The notes: a model not told the origin generated them from the sequence alone. Shown: positions 48,810-58,981, counted from the stretch's first letter. The stretch is 64,000 nucleotides of DNA from Pseudomonas oryzihabitans (GCF_006384975.1 NZ_CP021645.1:310001-374000); one strand, 5' to 3'. Made by a program: numbers and translations.

Positions 48810-50663
48810 TCAGTCCGGCCAGGGCGATGCCAGTTGCAGCTTGCGCAGCAGCTGGCGCTTCTTGCTGTTATAGCCCTGCATCCGTACCAGCAAGTCGTCC
48901 AGGGTGGCGACGGCCTTGAGGATGTGCGGGCCTTTATTGAGCATCACGCATTCGGCGCGCACCCCGGTGGCCGCATCGGTGATCTCGGCGCGGGAGGGCG
49001 AGCCCTTCTTGGCCAGATTCTCCAGTACCTGGGTCGCCCAGATCACCGGTACCTGGGCCGCTTCGCACAGGCAGAGGATGTCTTCCTGCAACGCCGCCAG
49101 GCGCTCGAAGCCGCCTTCCACCGCCAGATCGCCACGGGCGATCATCACGCCGAACCCCCCGCGGCGCATGCCTGCCAGCAAGAGCGCGGGAAGATTGTCG
49201 AAGCCGCGCCGCGTCTCGATTTTCAGGACCATGGCCAGCCGATCCGCCTGCAGTCGGTCCAGCTCCGCGAGCAGATCCTGGACGTCGTCCGCCGTATTGA
49301 CGAAAGACAGTTCCACCCCATCCGCCTGCTCGGCGGCAAAGGCGAGTGCCGCGAGATCCTGCTCTCCCAGCGCTGCCAAGCGCAGGGCGCTTTGGGGAAA
49401 GTTGATCCCCTTGTCGCCCTTCAGCTTGACGCCGCCCGGCGCATGGGTGATGCGTACGCGCAACGCCTCCTGAGTGGCGCGCTCCACCACGCCGCCGAGC
49501 TTGCCGTCGTCGAACCAGACGGGCTCGCCAGCTCGTACGTCGGCGAACACCTGGGGTAGGGTGCAGCCTAAGGTCGCCGGTGTCAGCAACCGATCGCTGC
49601 TATCGTGGCTGGCGGGCCGCCCGGGTGTCTGGTCGGCGGTCAGGATGAGCAGATCGTCTTCCGCCAGTCGCAGGGTGCCTGGCTGGGGGGCGAACTCGCC
49701 GATGCGACTGTGCTTCCTGCGACCGTCGCGCTCGACGGTCAATCGCAGGCCGGGGGCAAGATATGAGGTCTTGTAGGCCTCCACCCAGCATCCGTCGGTG
49801 GTCACTTCGATGACCTCCAGCTGTCGCCGTGCCTGACGCGTATCCACCAGCCGAATCCGGTCGCCCGCCTGCAACCCGCTCAGCCAGCGAGTGCCCACCT
49901 GAAGGCAGGCCGCGGCGGAAGAGGGCGCCGGGCGCGGGTTACGCCGGCCCGTCAGCCAGACGCGCGCTGCCTGCCGTACGCGGCCCTGGCGGTCCCGCTC
50001 GGGTTTCACCTTGCAGACCATCGGGCCGGGGGCAATGGGGCCGGTACGCAACTTGGGTCCCGGCAGGTCCATGAAGATCTTGCACGGCTGTTCCAGCTCC
50101 GCACTGGCGCGCCGGGTATGTTTGATCATTCGCGCCCAGGTGGCGGGTTCGTCATGGGCGCAATTGATCCGCACACAGTCCATCCGCGCCGCGAGCAGGT
50201 CCCGAACCAGCGAATAGTCGTCCGCCGCCTCGCCGGGCAGGGTGACCATGATGCGTACCTCCCTTTGCCGCGGTGCCACGCCGAACAGAGCGCGAGCATG
50301 CTGTGCCAGGGAGTTGTCGGGCCTGGTCACCGCCCTGGTCGTCGGACTGTGCCCCAGCAGACGCTCCAGGGTGTCGATGAGGGTCGCCACGGCGGGGAGT
50401 ACGGCGGCTTCGGAACGGCCGAGGGACGACAGTCCCTGGGCTGACAGCTGCAATTGCAGCCTGTGCAGGTCCTGCCGGCGCAGCGCCAGGTAGGCCAGCA
50501 GATTCTGGGCGCTGGCGCGGTAGCCGGGGTTGAGCGCTTGGTGTTCCAGGCGAGGATCTGTTGCGGCTTGCTCCAGCGTGGTGTGCAGGTTGCGCAGGTC
50601 GTCGAGCAGGTTGGCGAGCTCGTGGTCGGATGACCGGGAACGGGAGGTCGAACGAGGCGGCAC
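48810..50663 (-). CDS. long pyruvate-kinase-like protein
   Basis: 617 residues from a GTG at 50663 with GGAG 7 nt upstream; the frame continues to an ATG at 50783 that lacks a site. The N-terminal 130 residues are a helical extension with no counterpart in PykA or PykF. Pyruvate-kinase motifs follow: RINCAHD near 175, KIFMDLPGPKLRTG near 203, an enlarged B domain, MIARGDLAVEGG near 513 and WATQVLE with SRAEITDAA near 545-565. The C-terminal allosteric domain is absent; the protein ends about 50 residues later. Either a divergent pyruvate kinase or a relative with another substrate. Confidence 0.82.
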   Translation of the reverse strand: MPPRSTSRSRSSDHELANLLDDLRNLHTTLEQAATDPRLEHQALNPGYRASAQNLLAYLALRRQDLHRLQLQLSAQGLSSLGRSEAAVLPAVATLIDTLERLLGHSPTTRAVTRPDNSLAQHARALFGVAPRQREVRIMVTLPGEAADDYSLVRDLLAARMDCVRINCAHDEPATWARMIKHTRRASAELEQPCKIFMDLPGPKLRTGPIAPGPMVCKVKPERDRQGRVRQAARVWLTGRRNPRPAPSSAAACLQVGTRWLSGLQAGDRIRLVDTRQARRQLEVIEVTTDGCWVEAYKTSYLAPGLRLTVERDGRRKHSRIGEFAPQPGTLRLAEDDLLILTADQTPGRPASHDSSDRLLTPATLGCTLPQVFADVRAGEPVWFDDGKLGGVVERATQEALRVRITHAPGGVKLKGDKGINFPQSALRLAALGEQDLAALAFAAEQADGVELSFVNTADDVQDLLAELDRLQADRLAMVLKIETRRGFDNLPALLLAGMRRGGFGVMIARGDLAVEGGFERLAALQEDILCLCEAAQVPVIWATQVLENLAKKGSPSRAEITDAATGVRAECVMLNKGPHILKAVATLDDLLVRMQGYNSKKRQLLRKLQLASPWPD

Positions 50664-50874
50664 GGTGGGTCTCCATGAGGCTACTGGCGAGGCGCTCGCC
50701 GGGCATTCCTGTCTCGGACCCGTGCCTGCACGAGAAGTGAAAAGCCAAGTGTTGCCAGACGTTAGCGGCAGATGGCCATTCATCAGCCACGATCACTGCT
50801 GGCGACCGTAGGGAGTCGGCCAGGATGCTGCTATGATTCGCGACCTTGACGACCCCCGTTTTCAGGTACCCGCC

Positions 50875-51933
50875 ATGGCGCAGATTTCCGAACGTCTCCT
50901 GGTCCAGGCCCATCTGGCCGCCAAGCAGCCCAAGGCGCTCGGGCCGGACGAGATCGCGGCCTACAAGACCGCCATCGCCCGCGAGCTCAAGGCGCAGAAC
51001 GCGGTGTTGCTGGCCCACTACTACACCGACCCGCTGATCCAGGCCTTGGCCGAGGAAACCGGTGGCTGCGTCGCCGATTCCCTGGAAATGGCCCGCTTCG
51101 GCAATCGCCATCCGGCGTCCACGGTGGTGGTGGCCGGGGTCAAGTTCATGGGCGAGACGGCCAAGATCCTCAATCCGGAAAAGCGGGTGCTGATGCCGAC
51201 CCTGGAAGCCACCTGCTCGCTGGACCTGGGGTGCCCGGTGGATGAGTTCTCCGCCTTCTGCGACCAGCATCCCGAACGCACCGTGGTGGTCTACGCCAAT
51301 ACCTCTGCCGCCGTGAAGGCGCGGGCGGATTGGGTAGTCACTTCCGGCTGTGCGCTAGATATCGTCGAGCATCTGATGGACAACGACGAAACCATCCTCT
51401 GGGCGCCGGATCGGCACCTGGGTCGTTACATCCAGCGCGAGACCGGGGCGGACATGCTCCTGTGGGAGGGCTCCTGTATCGTCCACGAGGAATTCAAGGC
51501 CAGCCAGCTGGAAGACCTCAAGCGCCTCTATCCGGAGGCCGCCATCCTGGTCCATCCGGAGTCGCCCGAGTCGGTGATCGAGCTGGCTGATCACGTCGGC
51601 TCCACCAGCCAGATGATCAAGGCTGCCCAGACCCTGCCCAACCAGCAGTTCATCGTCGCCACCGACCGCGGCATCTTCTACAAGATGCAGCAGGCCTGCC
51701 CGGACAAGGTTTTCATCGAGGCGCCCACCGCCGGCAATGGTGCTGCCTGCCGCAGCTGCGCCCACTGCCCCTGGATGGCGATGAACACCCTCGAACGTAC
51801 CCTCAATTGCCTGCTCGACGGCTCCGGCGAGGTCCTCGTCGATCCCGCGCTCATTCCTAAGGCGGTCAAGCCGCTCAAGCGGATGCTGGACTTCACCCAG
51901 GCCCTGCAGCTGAAGGTCAAGGGCAACGCCTAA
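50875..51933 (+). CDS. nadA: quinolinate synthase A
   Basis: 352 residues from the ATG at 50875; an ATG at 50833 overlaps a probable -10 (TATGAT) and would add 14 atypical residues. It makes quinolinate from iminoaspartate and dihydroxyacetone phosphate in NAD synthesis. The [4Fe-4S] cluster ligands are Cys114, Cys201 and Cys298, the last inside CRSCAHCPW. Divergent from the pyruvate-kinase-like gene; start of the conserved nadA-to-purC block. Confidence 0.96.
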   Translation: MAQISERLLVQAHLAAKQPKALGPDEIAAYKTAIARELKAQNAVLLAHYYTDPLIQALAEETGGCVADSLEMARFGNRHPASTVVVAGVKFMGETAKILNPEKRVLMPTLEATCSLDLGCPVDEFSAFCDQHPERTVVVYANTSAAVKARADWVVTSGCALDIVEHLMDNDETILWAPDRHLGRYIQRETGADMLLWEGSCIVHEEFKASQLEDLKRLYPEAAILVHPESPESVIELADHVGSTSQMIKAAQTLPNQQFIVATDRGIFYKMQQACPDKVFIEAPTAGNGAACRSCAHCPWMAMNTLERTLNCLLDGSGEVLVDPALIPKAVKPLKRMLDFTQALQLKVKGNA

Positions 51934-51951
51934 GGCCCGCTACACCAAGAC

Positions 51952-53391
51952 CTAGCGCAGGATCTCTTCGCTCAGCTTGCGCTGGGCGATCATCTCCTGC
52001 TGGCGGGCGTCGATTCGCGCGGCGAGCTGATAGTTGCTGGCTGCCCGCTGCTTGGCGAAGCCCAGTTGCTGGATGGCCTGGTTGTAGTCGCCGGTCAGGG
52101 CGAAGTACTCGGCGCGTGCCTGGTGCACGCCCACCAGATCACCCGCCTGGCCACGGATATCCGCTGCCAGGTTCCACAGATCCGGATCGATAGGACGCTG
52201 CTTGAGCAGCTTGTCCAGTAGTTGGCTGGCCGCCTTGGACTGTTTGGTCTTGTTGAGCAGGTCGACTTGAGCCAGGGCGACGGCCAGGTCGTCCGGATAG
52301 AGCTCCATCAGCCGCTGGGCGCGTTTCTGGGCGTCGGGCAGGCGATTGGCGGTGATGTCCAGGTCGACCTGGGCAAGGTTGTAGCTGACGTCGTCCGGCG
52401 CCTTGCGCAGCAAGGGGGCCAGGGTTTCGCGTGCCTCGTTGAGCTGGCCCTGGCGAGTCAGGGCCATGGCCAGGCCGTAGCGGACGGAGTCGTTGTCCGG
52501 ATTTTCCTGCAACTGGGCTCTATAGCGCTTCACCAGCAGGCCGGCGGTTTCCTCGAAATACATCTGAGCACGCACCTTCATCAGCTGGAAGCGCTTGCTG
52601 TCCTCAATGCCGCCCTTGGGAAAACGCTCGGCGCGCGCCTGGGTATCGGCGATCCGGCTATCGGTGACCGGGTGAGTCAGCAGGAACTCCGGCGGGGTGC
52701 GGTCATAGCGATACTGGCGGGCGAGCCGCCCGAACATCTCCGGCATGGCGCGTGGATCGTAGCCGGCGCGCTCCAGATTGACGATGCCGACGCGGTCGGC
52801 CTCCTGCTCGTTGAGCCGGGAAAAGCGCAACTGGCTCTGGATCGCCGCCGCCTGGGTCGAGGCAATGGCGGCGATTCCCGCATCGCCGCCGCCCGCCGCA
52901 GCCGCCACGATCCCGGCGAGCAAGGCCGCCATCAGCGGCAGCTGCATGCGCTGCTGGTTTTCCACCCCACGGGCGAAGTGGCGCTGGATCAGGTGACCCA
53001 GCTCGTGGGCCATGACCGCGGCATACTCGGCTTCGGTTTCCGACTTGAGGAACAGTCCGCCATTCACCCCGATCACCCCGCCGGGCGCGGCAAAGGCGTT
53101 GATCTCGGGATCCTTGATCAGGATGAAGACCAGGCGGTGGTCCTGCAGGTCGCTGGTCTCGGCCAGCTTGTAGACGGTCTGTTCGACGAACTGCTTGAGC
53201 TGCGGATCGTTGATGGTCGGTACCTGGCCGCGCAGCATGCTCAGCCAGGCGCGGCCCATCTGAAACTCCTGCTCGGGCGAAACGATCGAAGAGCTGGCAT
53301 CGCCCAGCGAAGGCAGATCGTTCGCGCCATGCGCCAGAAGCGGCGCGGTCAACAGCGCCAGGGACAGCAGGGCGGGGCGCAGAGCTTTCAT
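51952..53391 (-). CDS. bepA: periplasmic M48 metalloprotease BepA-like, with TPR repeats
   Basis: 479 residues. A signal peptide covers about 1-22. The zinc protease motif HELGH is at 129-133 with the third ligand in NEQEADRVG near 214. A C-terminal TPR-like helical region (about 290-470) follows. The family controls outer-membrane protein and LptD assembly quality. It lies between nadA and the TusA-like gene as in P. aeruginosa, where the ORF is convergent with nadA. Confidence 0.94.
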   Translation of the reverse strand: MKALRPALLSLALLTAPLLAHGANDLPSLGDASSSIVSPEQEFQMGRAWLSMLRGQVPTINDPQLKQFVEQTVYKLAETSDLQDHRLVFILIKDPEINAFAAPGGVIGVNGGLFLKSETEAEYAAVMAHELGHLIQRHFARGVENQQRMQLPLMAALLAGIVAAAAGGGDAGIAAIASTQAAAIQSQLRFSRLNEQEADRVGIVNLERAGYDPRAMPEMFGRLARQYRYDRTPPEFLLTHPVTDSRIADTQARAERFPKGGIEDSKRFQLMKVRAQMYFEETAGLLVKRYRAQLQENPDNDSVRYGLAMALTRQGQLNEARETLAPLLRKAPDDVSYNLAQVDLDITANRLPDAQKRAQRLMELYPDDLAVALAQVDLLNKTKQSKAASQLLDKLLKQRPIDPDLWNLAADIRGQAGDLVGVHQARAEYFALTGDYNQAIQQLGFAKQRAASNYQLAARIDARQQEMIAQRKLSEEILR

Positions 53392-53487
53392 AACATGACT
53401 CGTGAACGCAAAGTCGTTACTTTAGCGGCCCGTCGTCCGAGTGCCTAGCAAGCGCAGGCACTGTCGTATCCCGTACCGGAGAATCCC

Positions 53488-53742
53488 ATGGCTGACATGA
53501 GCCAACCCTATACCGGCGCCGTGACCGCCCATCTCGACGCCAGCGGCCTGAATTGCCCCATGCCCTTGCTCAAGGCCAAGCTCGAACTCAACCGACTGGC
53601 CGCGGGCGAGGTCCTCGCCGTGGTGGCCACCGATGCGGGCTCGCAGCGTGACTTCCGCACCTTCGCCAAGCTGTCGGGACATACCCTGGTCGGCGAAGAG
53701 GTGGCGGGAGAAACCTTCCGCTATTGGCTGCGCAAGGCCTGA
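53488..53742 (+). CDS. TusA-family sulfur carrier protein
   Basis: 84 residues of the TusA/SirA fold. The persulfide-carrying Cys23 lies in the family motif LNCPMPLLKAK. In P. aeruginosa the gene in this position (PA1006) is reported as a persulfidated protein needed for molybdenum homeostasis, so that is the likeliest role (inference from synteny). It ends directly next to the bcp stop in convergent orientation, with no spare base. Confidence 0.93.
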   Translation: MADMSQPYTGAVTAHLDASGLNCPMPLLKAKLELNRLAAGEVLAVVATDAGSQRDFRTFAKLSGHTLVGEEVAGETFRYWLRKA

Positions 53743-54216
53743 TCAGGCCTGGTTCAGCGCCTGGGCGGCGGCCAGCACTTCCGCAACGTGACCGGGTACC
53801 TTCACGCCACGCCAGATCTGGCGCACCACGCCGTCGCGATCGATGAGGAAGGTGCTGCGATCGACGCCGATGTACTCCTTGCCATAGAGCTTCTTCGGTT
53901 GCAGCACCTCGAACAGATTGCACAGGGTTTCGTCCTTGTCGCTGATCAGCTCGAAGGGAAAGCCCTGCTTGGCGCGGAAGTTCTCGTGGGTGCGCAGGCT
54001 GTCGCGGGAGATGCCCAGAATCTGGGTATCGGCGGCCTGGAACTGCTCATGTAGATCGCGAAAGCCCTGACCCTGGGTGGTACAGCCGGGGGTGTTGTCC
54101 TTGGGATAGAAGTACAGCACCGCCTGGCGCCCACGCAGGCTGTCCGGCGAGACCGCAAGGCCGCTGGTGGCCTGGGCCTCGAAGGCGGGAAGCGGTTGGT
54201 CGAGGGTCACGCTCAT
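53743..54216 (-). CDS. bcp: peroxiredoxin Bcp/PrxQ
   Basis: 157 residues. A thiol peroxidase of the AhpC/TSA superfamily. The peroxidatic Cys45 is in NTPGCTTQG. The resolving cysteine found at position 50 in E. coli Bcp is a glutamine here (TTQGQGF). The chain has another Cys near 98 (DETLCNLF), so it may use that or an external thiol. Downstream of the gcvR-like gene on the same strand. Confidence 0.95.
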   Translation of the reverse strand: MSVTLDQPLPAFEAQATSGLAVSPDSLRGRQAVLYFYPKDNTPGCTTQGQGFRDLHEQFQAADTQILGISRDSLRTHENFRAKQGFPFELISDKDETLCNLFEVLQPKKLYGKEYIGVDRSTFLIDRDGVVRQIWRGVKVPGHVAEVLAAAQALNQA

Positions 54217-54242
54217 GGACAGGTCCTCTGGTTGCTACGCGA

Positions 54243-54803
54243 TTAGTTGCTTTGCGGCCGCCAGGGCTCGATCAGGGCGTCGAGATTCAGGGCGTCGGCG
54301 AAATCCAGGAACTGGTCACGCAGCCAACTGATCTGGGTGCCGGCCGGCAGGGTGACGGTGATGGTGGCGTTGAGCATGGTGCCACCGGTCTGCGGTGCCT
54401 GGTAGGAGTCACAGACCAGGTTTTCCACTTCGATCTTGTGGTCGGCGAAGAACTGGCACAGCTCGTTGAGGATGTCGGGCCGATAGGCGGCACTGACATA
54501 AACGACGTACGGCAGCGCCTGCGGACGATTCTCCAGCGCGGCGCTACGGGTGACCCCGACGGTGAAACCATGGCGTTTGCCGAGGCCGGCGAGGCCGCCT
54601 TCGAGGCGCGCCAGGCCATCCCAGTTGCCGGAGACCTGCAGGATCAACGCGCTGTATTCTCCGTGCCGGCTCAGGCGGCTGCTGACCACGGCGCAGCGAT
54701 TGTCCATGCAGCTGCGAAAGAGCACGTTGGTCAGCTCCATGGGATTGGCGCCCATGGCACTGATGACGAGAAATTGTTCGCGAATCGGGGGGGTAGCGGA
54801 CAT
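54243..54803 (-). CDS. gcvR: glycine cleavage regulator GcvR-like, two ACT domains
   Basis: 186 residues composed of two ACT domains (about 8-80 and 95-172), the GcvR form. In E. coli GcvR binds GcvA and glycine to control the glycine cleavage operon. No gcv gene is near, but the place between bcp and dapA equals P. aeruginosa PA1009. The real ligand is not shown. Its upstream region is occupied by repeat copy C. Confidence 0.88.
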   Translation of the reverse strand: MSATPPIREQFLVISAMGANPMELTNVLFRSCMDNRCAVVSSRLSRHGEYSALILQVSGNWDGLARLEGGLAGLGKRHGFTVGVTRSAALENRPQALPYVVYVSAAYRPDILNELCQFFADHKIEVENLVCDSYQAPQTGGTMLNATITVTLPAGTQISWLRDQFLDFADALNLDALIEPWRPQSN

Positions 54804-54829
54804 TGGGGTTCCTGGCAGGGGAGATACGA

Positions 54830-54996
54830 CTAGTGTGCTGTTTCAGACGTTCGCGCAAGAATTGGCGAGTGATTTTTTGCCCTGGGCTAGGCGCCGCGAC
54901 GAGTCATAGCAGGGCTATGGCGAGGAGTGGCAACAACGCCCAGGCCGAAAAAGCGCCGCCAAAATTGTGCAGTCAACTTCTGAAACAGCACACTAG
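54830..54996 (+). repeat. 167-bp palindromic element, copy C (full length)
   Basis: The 22-bp ends (54830-54851 and 54975-54996) are inverted repeats with one mismatch, bounded by CTAG on both sides. It has the same length and a homologous interior as copy A at 16495-16661, but the reverse orientation. It fills most of the 313-bp gap between the divergent gcvR-like and dapA genes; the rest (54997-55116) holds the dapA promoter region, where I saw no clear consensus. Confidence 0.87.
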
Positions 54997-55116
54997 CAAA
55001 GGCGAAAGGGTAGCGAAAAGCGCTCGCGGGGGGAATGCCCGTCGGGGCGCGTTGCTTGTGCTGGCGCAGAGGCGTCAGTACCATTACCGCTCTCTTTTTC
55101 CGGCAGGAGCGGTTGC

Positions 55117-55995
55117 ATGATTGCGGGGAGTATGGTGGCGCTGGTCACCCCCATGGACGCCCAGGGGCGTATCGACTGGGATAGCCTGACCAAGCTGGTG
55201 GACTTCCATCTCGCCGAAGGCACCGACGCCATCGTCGCGGTGGGCACCTCGGGTGAATCCGCCACGGTCGATGTGGACGAGCACGTCGCCGTGATCCGTC
55301 ATGTGGTCGAGCAGGTCAAGGGCCGCATTCCGGTCATCGCCGGCACGGGCGGCAATTCCACCCGCGAGGCGATCGATCTGACCCGCGCCGCCAAGGACGC
55401 CGGTGCCGATGCCTGTCTGCTGGTCGTGCCTTATTACAACAAGCCGACCCAGGAAGGGCTGTACCAGCACTTCCGCATGATCGCCGAAACCGTCGCCATT
55501 CCGCAGATCCTCTACAACGTGCCGGGCCGTACCGCCTGCGACATGCTGGCCGAGACCGTCGAGCGCCTGGCCAAGGTGCCGAACATCATCGGCATCAAGG
55601 AGGCGACCGGTGATCTGTCGCGGGCACGGGACATCCTCTCCCGGGTCAGCAAGGATTTCCTGGTCTATTCCGGTGACGACGCCACCGCAGCCGAGCTCAT
55701 GCTGCTGGGCGGCAAGGGCAACATCTCGGTGACCGCCAACGTCGCCCCCAAGGCGATGAGCGAGCTGTGCGCCGCCGCCATGCGTGGCGATGCCGACACG
55801 GCGCGCGCGCTGAACGAAAAGCTGATGCCGCTGCACAAGAATCTGTTCATCGAATCGAACCCGATCCCGGTGAAGTGGGCCCTGCACGAAATGGGCATGA
55901 TCGACGCCGGTATCCGCCTGCCTCTGACCTGGCTCAGCTCGCGCTGCCATGAAGTGGTACGTCAGGCCCTGCGTCAGGCAGGAGTGCTGGCGTGA
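55117..55995 (+). CDS. dapA: 4-hydroxy-tetrahydrodipicolinate synthase
   Basis: 292 residues. It condenses pyruvate and aspartate semialdehyde in lysine and diaminopimelate synthesis. The Schiff-base lysine is Lys161 in [10 protein letters not shown], with Tyr133 in ILYNVPGRT and the substrate threonines in VGTSGESAT near 42-50. A GGAGCGG site precedes the ATG. bamC follows after 14 bp, as in other Proteobacteria. Confidence 0.97.
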   Translation: MIAGSMVALVTPMDAQGRIDWDSLTKLVDFHLAEGTDAIVAVGTSGESATVDVDEHVAVIRHVVEQVKGRIPVIAGTGGNSTREAIDLTRAAKDAGADACLLVVPYYNKPTQEGLYQHFRMIAETVAIPQILYNVPGRTACDMLAETVERLAKVPNIIGIKEATGDLSRARDILSRVSKDFLVYSGDDATAAELMLLGGKGNISVTANVAPKAMSELCAAAMRGDADTARALNEKLMPLHKNLFIESNPIPVKWALHEMGMIDAGIRLPLTWLSSRCHEVVRQALRQAGVLA

Positions 55996-56009
55996 TTAGG
56001 AAGCAGGCG

Positions 56010-57194
56010 ATGAAACGTATCCTGGGTATGACGACGCTGGGCTTGGCCGTGGCCACCGCGAGTGGTTGCAGTTGGCTGTGGGGTGAGCACGGTTACTTCC
56101 GTGATCGCGGCAACGACTACCTCGAAGCCCGCGAGACGCCTCCCATGCAGATCCCGCCGGATCTGCACACCAAGCCGCTCGATCCGCTGCTGCCGATCCC
56201 GAACAATGTGCCGGACACCCAGAACCGCGCCTATGGCTACCAGGTGCCGCCGCCTCCGGCGCTGAGCGTCCAGGGCAGTGGCAACGAGCAGTACAGCGTG
56301 CAGCGCAGTGGCAATGCTCGCTGGCTGGCGGCGCAGAAGGTCCCGGCCTCTGTTTGGCCGACGGCGCGCCAATATCTGACCGACAACGGTTTCCGCATCG
56401 CCGAAGAGCGCCCGCAGACCGGTGAGATCATCACCGCCTGGCAGTCGCCCACGGAGCTGTCCACGCCGCTGGCGCGTAGCCTGAGCGCCAATGGTCGCCT
56501 AAAGCCGGGCAACGAGGTGCGGGCTCGGATGCGCATCGAGCCGGGCGTAGCCTCCGGTAGCAGCGAGATCTTCGTCCAGACCCAGACCCGCAGCCAGGGC
56601 AGCACCAGCGATCCGGCCTGGTCCAGCAGCCAGGACAGCTCGGCGCTCGACGATGCCCTGCTGAACCAGGTCCTGGCCGGTCTGGATCGCAGCGCCGAAG
56701 GCGGTAGCTCGGTTTCTCTGCTCGCCACGGGCGCTTACGATACCCCCGAGCGCGTCACCTACGAGCTCGACGGCAGTGGCGTGCCCATGCTGGTGCTGGA
56801 TAGCGACCTGAATCGCGCCTGGTCCAGCGTTGGCCGCGCCATCGAAGGGGCCGATATCCGCGTCGACGACATGGATCGCAGCCTGGGCGTGTACTACGTG
56901 AACCTGGCCGAGGGCGCGCAGAAGCCCGAAGAGCGCAAGCCGGGCTTCTTCGGTCGTCTGTTCGGCAAGGGTGAGACCAAGGAAGAGGAAGACGCCCGCG
57001 CACGGCGCTTCCAGGTCCGTCTCACTCAGGTCGGCAACGCCGTTCAGGTCACCCTGGACAAGACCATCAATACCGCAGCACCCAACGATATCGCCGAGGG
57101 CGTGCTGAAAAAGCTTCAGACGAGCATGCAGTATGCGCTTCGCAATCCTGGGCAGCGGCAGTCGGGGCAACTCGACCCTGGTGCACAGCCATAA
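56010..57194 (+). CDS. bamC: outer-membrane assembly lipoprotein BamC
   Basis: 394 residues from the ATG at 56010, which has AGGAAG upstream; a GTG at 55992 would overlap dapA and displace the signal peptide. A lipoprotein signal peptide ends at Cys20 (ATASGC). The unstructured Pro-rich N-terminal part (about 40-85) binds BamD, and two helix-grip domains follow. Part of the BAM complex. The last 62 bases overlap the next gene in another frame. Confidence 0.95.
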   Translation: MKRILGMTTLGLAVATASGCSWLWGEHGYFRDRGNDYLEARETPPMQIPPDLHTKPLDPLLPIPNNVPDTQNRAYGYQVPPPPALSVQGSGNEQYSVQRSGNARWLAAQKVPASVWPTARQYLTDNGFRIAEERPQTGEIITAWQSPTELSTPLARSLSANGRLKPGNEVRARMRIEPGVASGSSEIFVQTQTRSQGSTSDPAWSSSQDSSALDDALLNQVLAGLDRSAEGGSSVSLLATGAYDTPERVTYELDGSGVPMLVLDSDLNRAWSSVGRAIEGADIRVDDMDRSLGVYYVNLAEGAQKPEERKPGFFGRLFGKGETKEEEDARARRFQVRLTQVGNAVQVTLDKTINTAAPNDIAEGVLKKLQTSMQYALRNPGQRQSGQLDPGAQP

Positions 57195-57891
57195 CAGCTA
57201 CATCCTGATCGACTGCGGCTTCTCCCTGCGAGAAGCCGAGCGTCGGTTGGCCCGGCTGGGTGTGGTACCTGCCCAGCTGGACGCCGTCCTGGTCACCCAC
57301 GAACATTCCGATCACGTCCAAGGCGTAGAGCTGCTGGCGCGCAAGCACGGTGTGCCGGTCTACTACAGCGCCGGTACCGGTCGTGGCCTGCGCAAGCCCG
57401 TGGCGGCCCAGGGACTGCTGGTGGATGGCGAGCGACTGGTGCTGGATGCGCTGGAAGTGACGGTGGTGCAGGTGTCCCATGACGCCCTGGAGCCCACGCA
57501 GTTCGTCTTCGACGATGGCCGCAGGCGGCTGGGTGTACTCACCGATCTGGGCGAGGCCACCCCGGGCGTGTTGGCCCATTATCGCGGCCTGGATGCCTTG
57601 GTGATCGAGGCCAACCACGACAGCGCCATGCTCGCCGCGGGGCCCTATCCCTACCACCTCAAGGCGCGCGTCGGCGGTGTCCGGGGCCATTTGAACAACC
57701 GCCAGTCGGCCGATCTGGTGGCGGAGCTGGGCTGTCCTGGCTTGCAACACCTGGTGCTCGCCCATTTGAGCGAGAAGAACAACAACCCCTGGCTGGCGCG
57801 GGCCTGCTTCACCAACGTCCTCGGCTGCGAGGCGGATTGGCTGCAGATCGCCGATCAACAGCAGGGGCTGGAGTGGCGAGCGATCGCCTGA
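57133..57891 (+). CDS. MBL-fold metallo-hydrolase, YycJ/PA1012-like
   Basis: 252 residues of the metallo-beta-lactamase superfamily, small YycJ-type group. The metal motif HEHSDH is at 56-61, and further ligands are in LTDLGE near 140 and ANHDSAML near 160. Exact substrate unknown; relatives are linked to cell-wall or DNA-related roles. The start lies 62 nt inside bamC, and residues 1-13 ([12 protein letters not shown]) are needed for the first strand of the fold, so the overlap is real. Confidence 0.93.
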   Translation: MRFAILGSGSRGNSTLVHSHNSYILIDCGFSLREAERRLARLGVVPAQLDAVLVTHEHSDHVQGVELLARKHGVPVYYSAGTGRGLRKPVAAQGLLVDGERLVLDALEVTVVQVSHDALEPTQFVFDDGRRRLGVLTDLGEATPGVLAHYRGLDALVIEANHDSAMLAAGPYPYHLKARVGGVRGHLNNRQSADLVAELGCPGLQHLVLAHLSEKNNNPWLARACFTNVLGCEADWLQIADQQQGLEWRAIA

Positions 57892-58050
57892 AACAACATC
57901 TACCGAGTTTCTTTGAGGACCACGCCTCGCCGCGCGGCCAAAAGATCCAAGATCCTATGTAAACTGCGCTTCCCGGCTGTATTCATCCCGAACCGCTCGC
58001 CTCGCCTGGGTTCGTCCACAGCCTGCAAGCCATTCGAACCGGAGTCCAAG

Positions 58051-58761
58051 ATGGAAAAACGCGCAGAACTCTACCGTGGCAAGGCCAAGTCGGTATTCAC
58101 CACCGACGATCCCGATCGCCTGGTCCTGTTGTTCCGCAACGACACCTCTGCCTTCGATGGCGAGCGCATCGAGCAACTCGACCGCAAGGGCATGGTGAAC
58201 AACAAGTTCAACGCCTTCATCATGCAGAAGCTGGAAGACGCCGGCATTCCGACCCAGTTCGAGCAGCTGCTGGGCGACAACGAATGCCTGGTGAAGAAGC
58301 TCGACATGATTCCGGTGGAATGCGTGGTTCGTAACTTCGCCGCCGGTAGCCTGGTGCGCCGTCTGGGCGTGGAGGAGGGCCTGGAGCTGACTCCGCCGAC
58401 CTTCGAACTCTTCCTGAAGAACGACGCCCTGCACGATCCCATGGTCAATGAAAGCCACGTCCAGGCCTTTGGCTGGGCCACCCTCGACCAACTGGCGGAA
58501 ATGAAGACGCTGACCTTCCGCATCAACGACATCCTCAAGCAGCTGTTCGACGATGCTGGCCTGCTGCTGGTGGACTTCAAGCTGGAATTCGGCCTGTTCC
58601 ACGGCAAGGTGGTGCTGGGCGACGAATTCAGCCCGGACGGCAGCCGTCTGTGGGACAAGGCAACCCGCAAGAAGATGGACAAGGATCGCTTTCGCCAGGG
58701 TCTGGGTGGCGTGATCGAGGCCTACGAAGAGGTCGCCCAGCGCCTGGGCGTCCCGCTCTAA
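58051..58761 (+). CDS. purC: SAICAR synthetase
   Basis: 236 residues from the ATG at 58051, with CCGGAG upstream; the frame runs back to 57913 without support. It joins CAIR and aspartate in purine synthesis. The N-terminal KAKSVF segment near 10-15 and the [13 protein letters not shown] and [13 protein letters not shown] segments match the bacterial PurC pattern. Last chromosomal protein gene before tRNA-Ser and the accessory DNA. Confidence 0.97.
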   Translation: MEKRAELYRGKAKSVFTTDDPDRLVLLFRNDTSAFDGERIEQLDRKGMVNNKFNAFIMQKLEDAGIPTQFEQLLGDNECLVKKLDMIPVECVVRNFAAGSLVRRLGVEEGLELTPPTFELFLKNDALHDPMVNESHVQAFGWATLDQLAEMKTLTFRINDILKQLFDDAGLLLVDFKLEFGLFHGKVVLGDEFSPDGSRLWDKATRKKMDKDRFRQGLGGVIEAYEEVAQRLGVPL

Positions 58762-58822
58762 ACGCAAGCCGCTGATACCAGAGCTTTTTTTGCAATTGCT
58801 TGTTCGCTTTTGCAGTCATGGC

Positions 58823-58831
58823 TGGTATCAT
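58823..58831 (+). promoter_or_regulatory. extended -10 of the tRNA-Ser promoter
   Basis: TGGTATCAT is an extended -10 (TG-n-TATCAT) 10 bp before the tRNA, followed by a GC-rich discriminator (gcgccgcg). No good -35 is seen at 17 bp. Confidence 0.5.
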
Positions 58832-58841
58832 GCGCCGCGTT

Positions 58842-58931
58842 GGAGAGATGCCGGAGTGGTCGAACGGGACGGATTCGAAATCCGTTGAGTCAGCAATGGC
58901 TCCTAGGGTTCAAATCCCTATCTCTCCGCCA
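58842..58931 (+). tRNA. tRNA-Ser (CGA)
   Basis: 90 nt including encoded CCA. The acceptor GGAGAGA pairs with TCTCTCC, the long variable arm typical of serine tRNA is present, and the anticodon loop TTCGAAA gives CGA. Base composition changes sharply just after it, which makes its 3' end the likely left boundary of an inserted element. Confidence 0.97.
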
Positions 58932-58939
58932 TATACAGA

Positions 58940-58981
58940 AAACCCTTGCAAATCAGTCATTTAGGTTTGCAGGGGTTTTTT
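58940..58981 (+). terminator. terminator after tRNA-Ser
   Basis: AAACCCTTGCAAA (58940-58952) pairs with TTTGCAGGGGTTT (58966-58978) with one G.T pair, followed by a T run. It ends the tRNA transcript. Confidence 0.85.

Noticed and set aside
54804..55116. Riboswitch before dapA (lysine) or gcvR (glycine)
   Set aside because: The gap is mostly repeat copy C and the remaining 120 bases show no conserved riboswitch core that I recognise.
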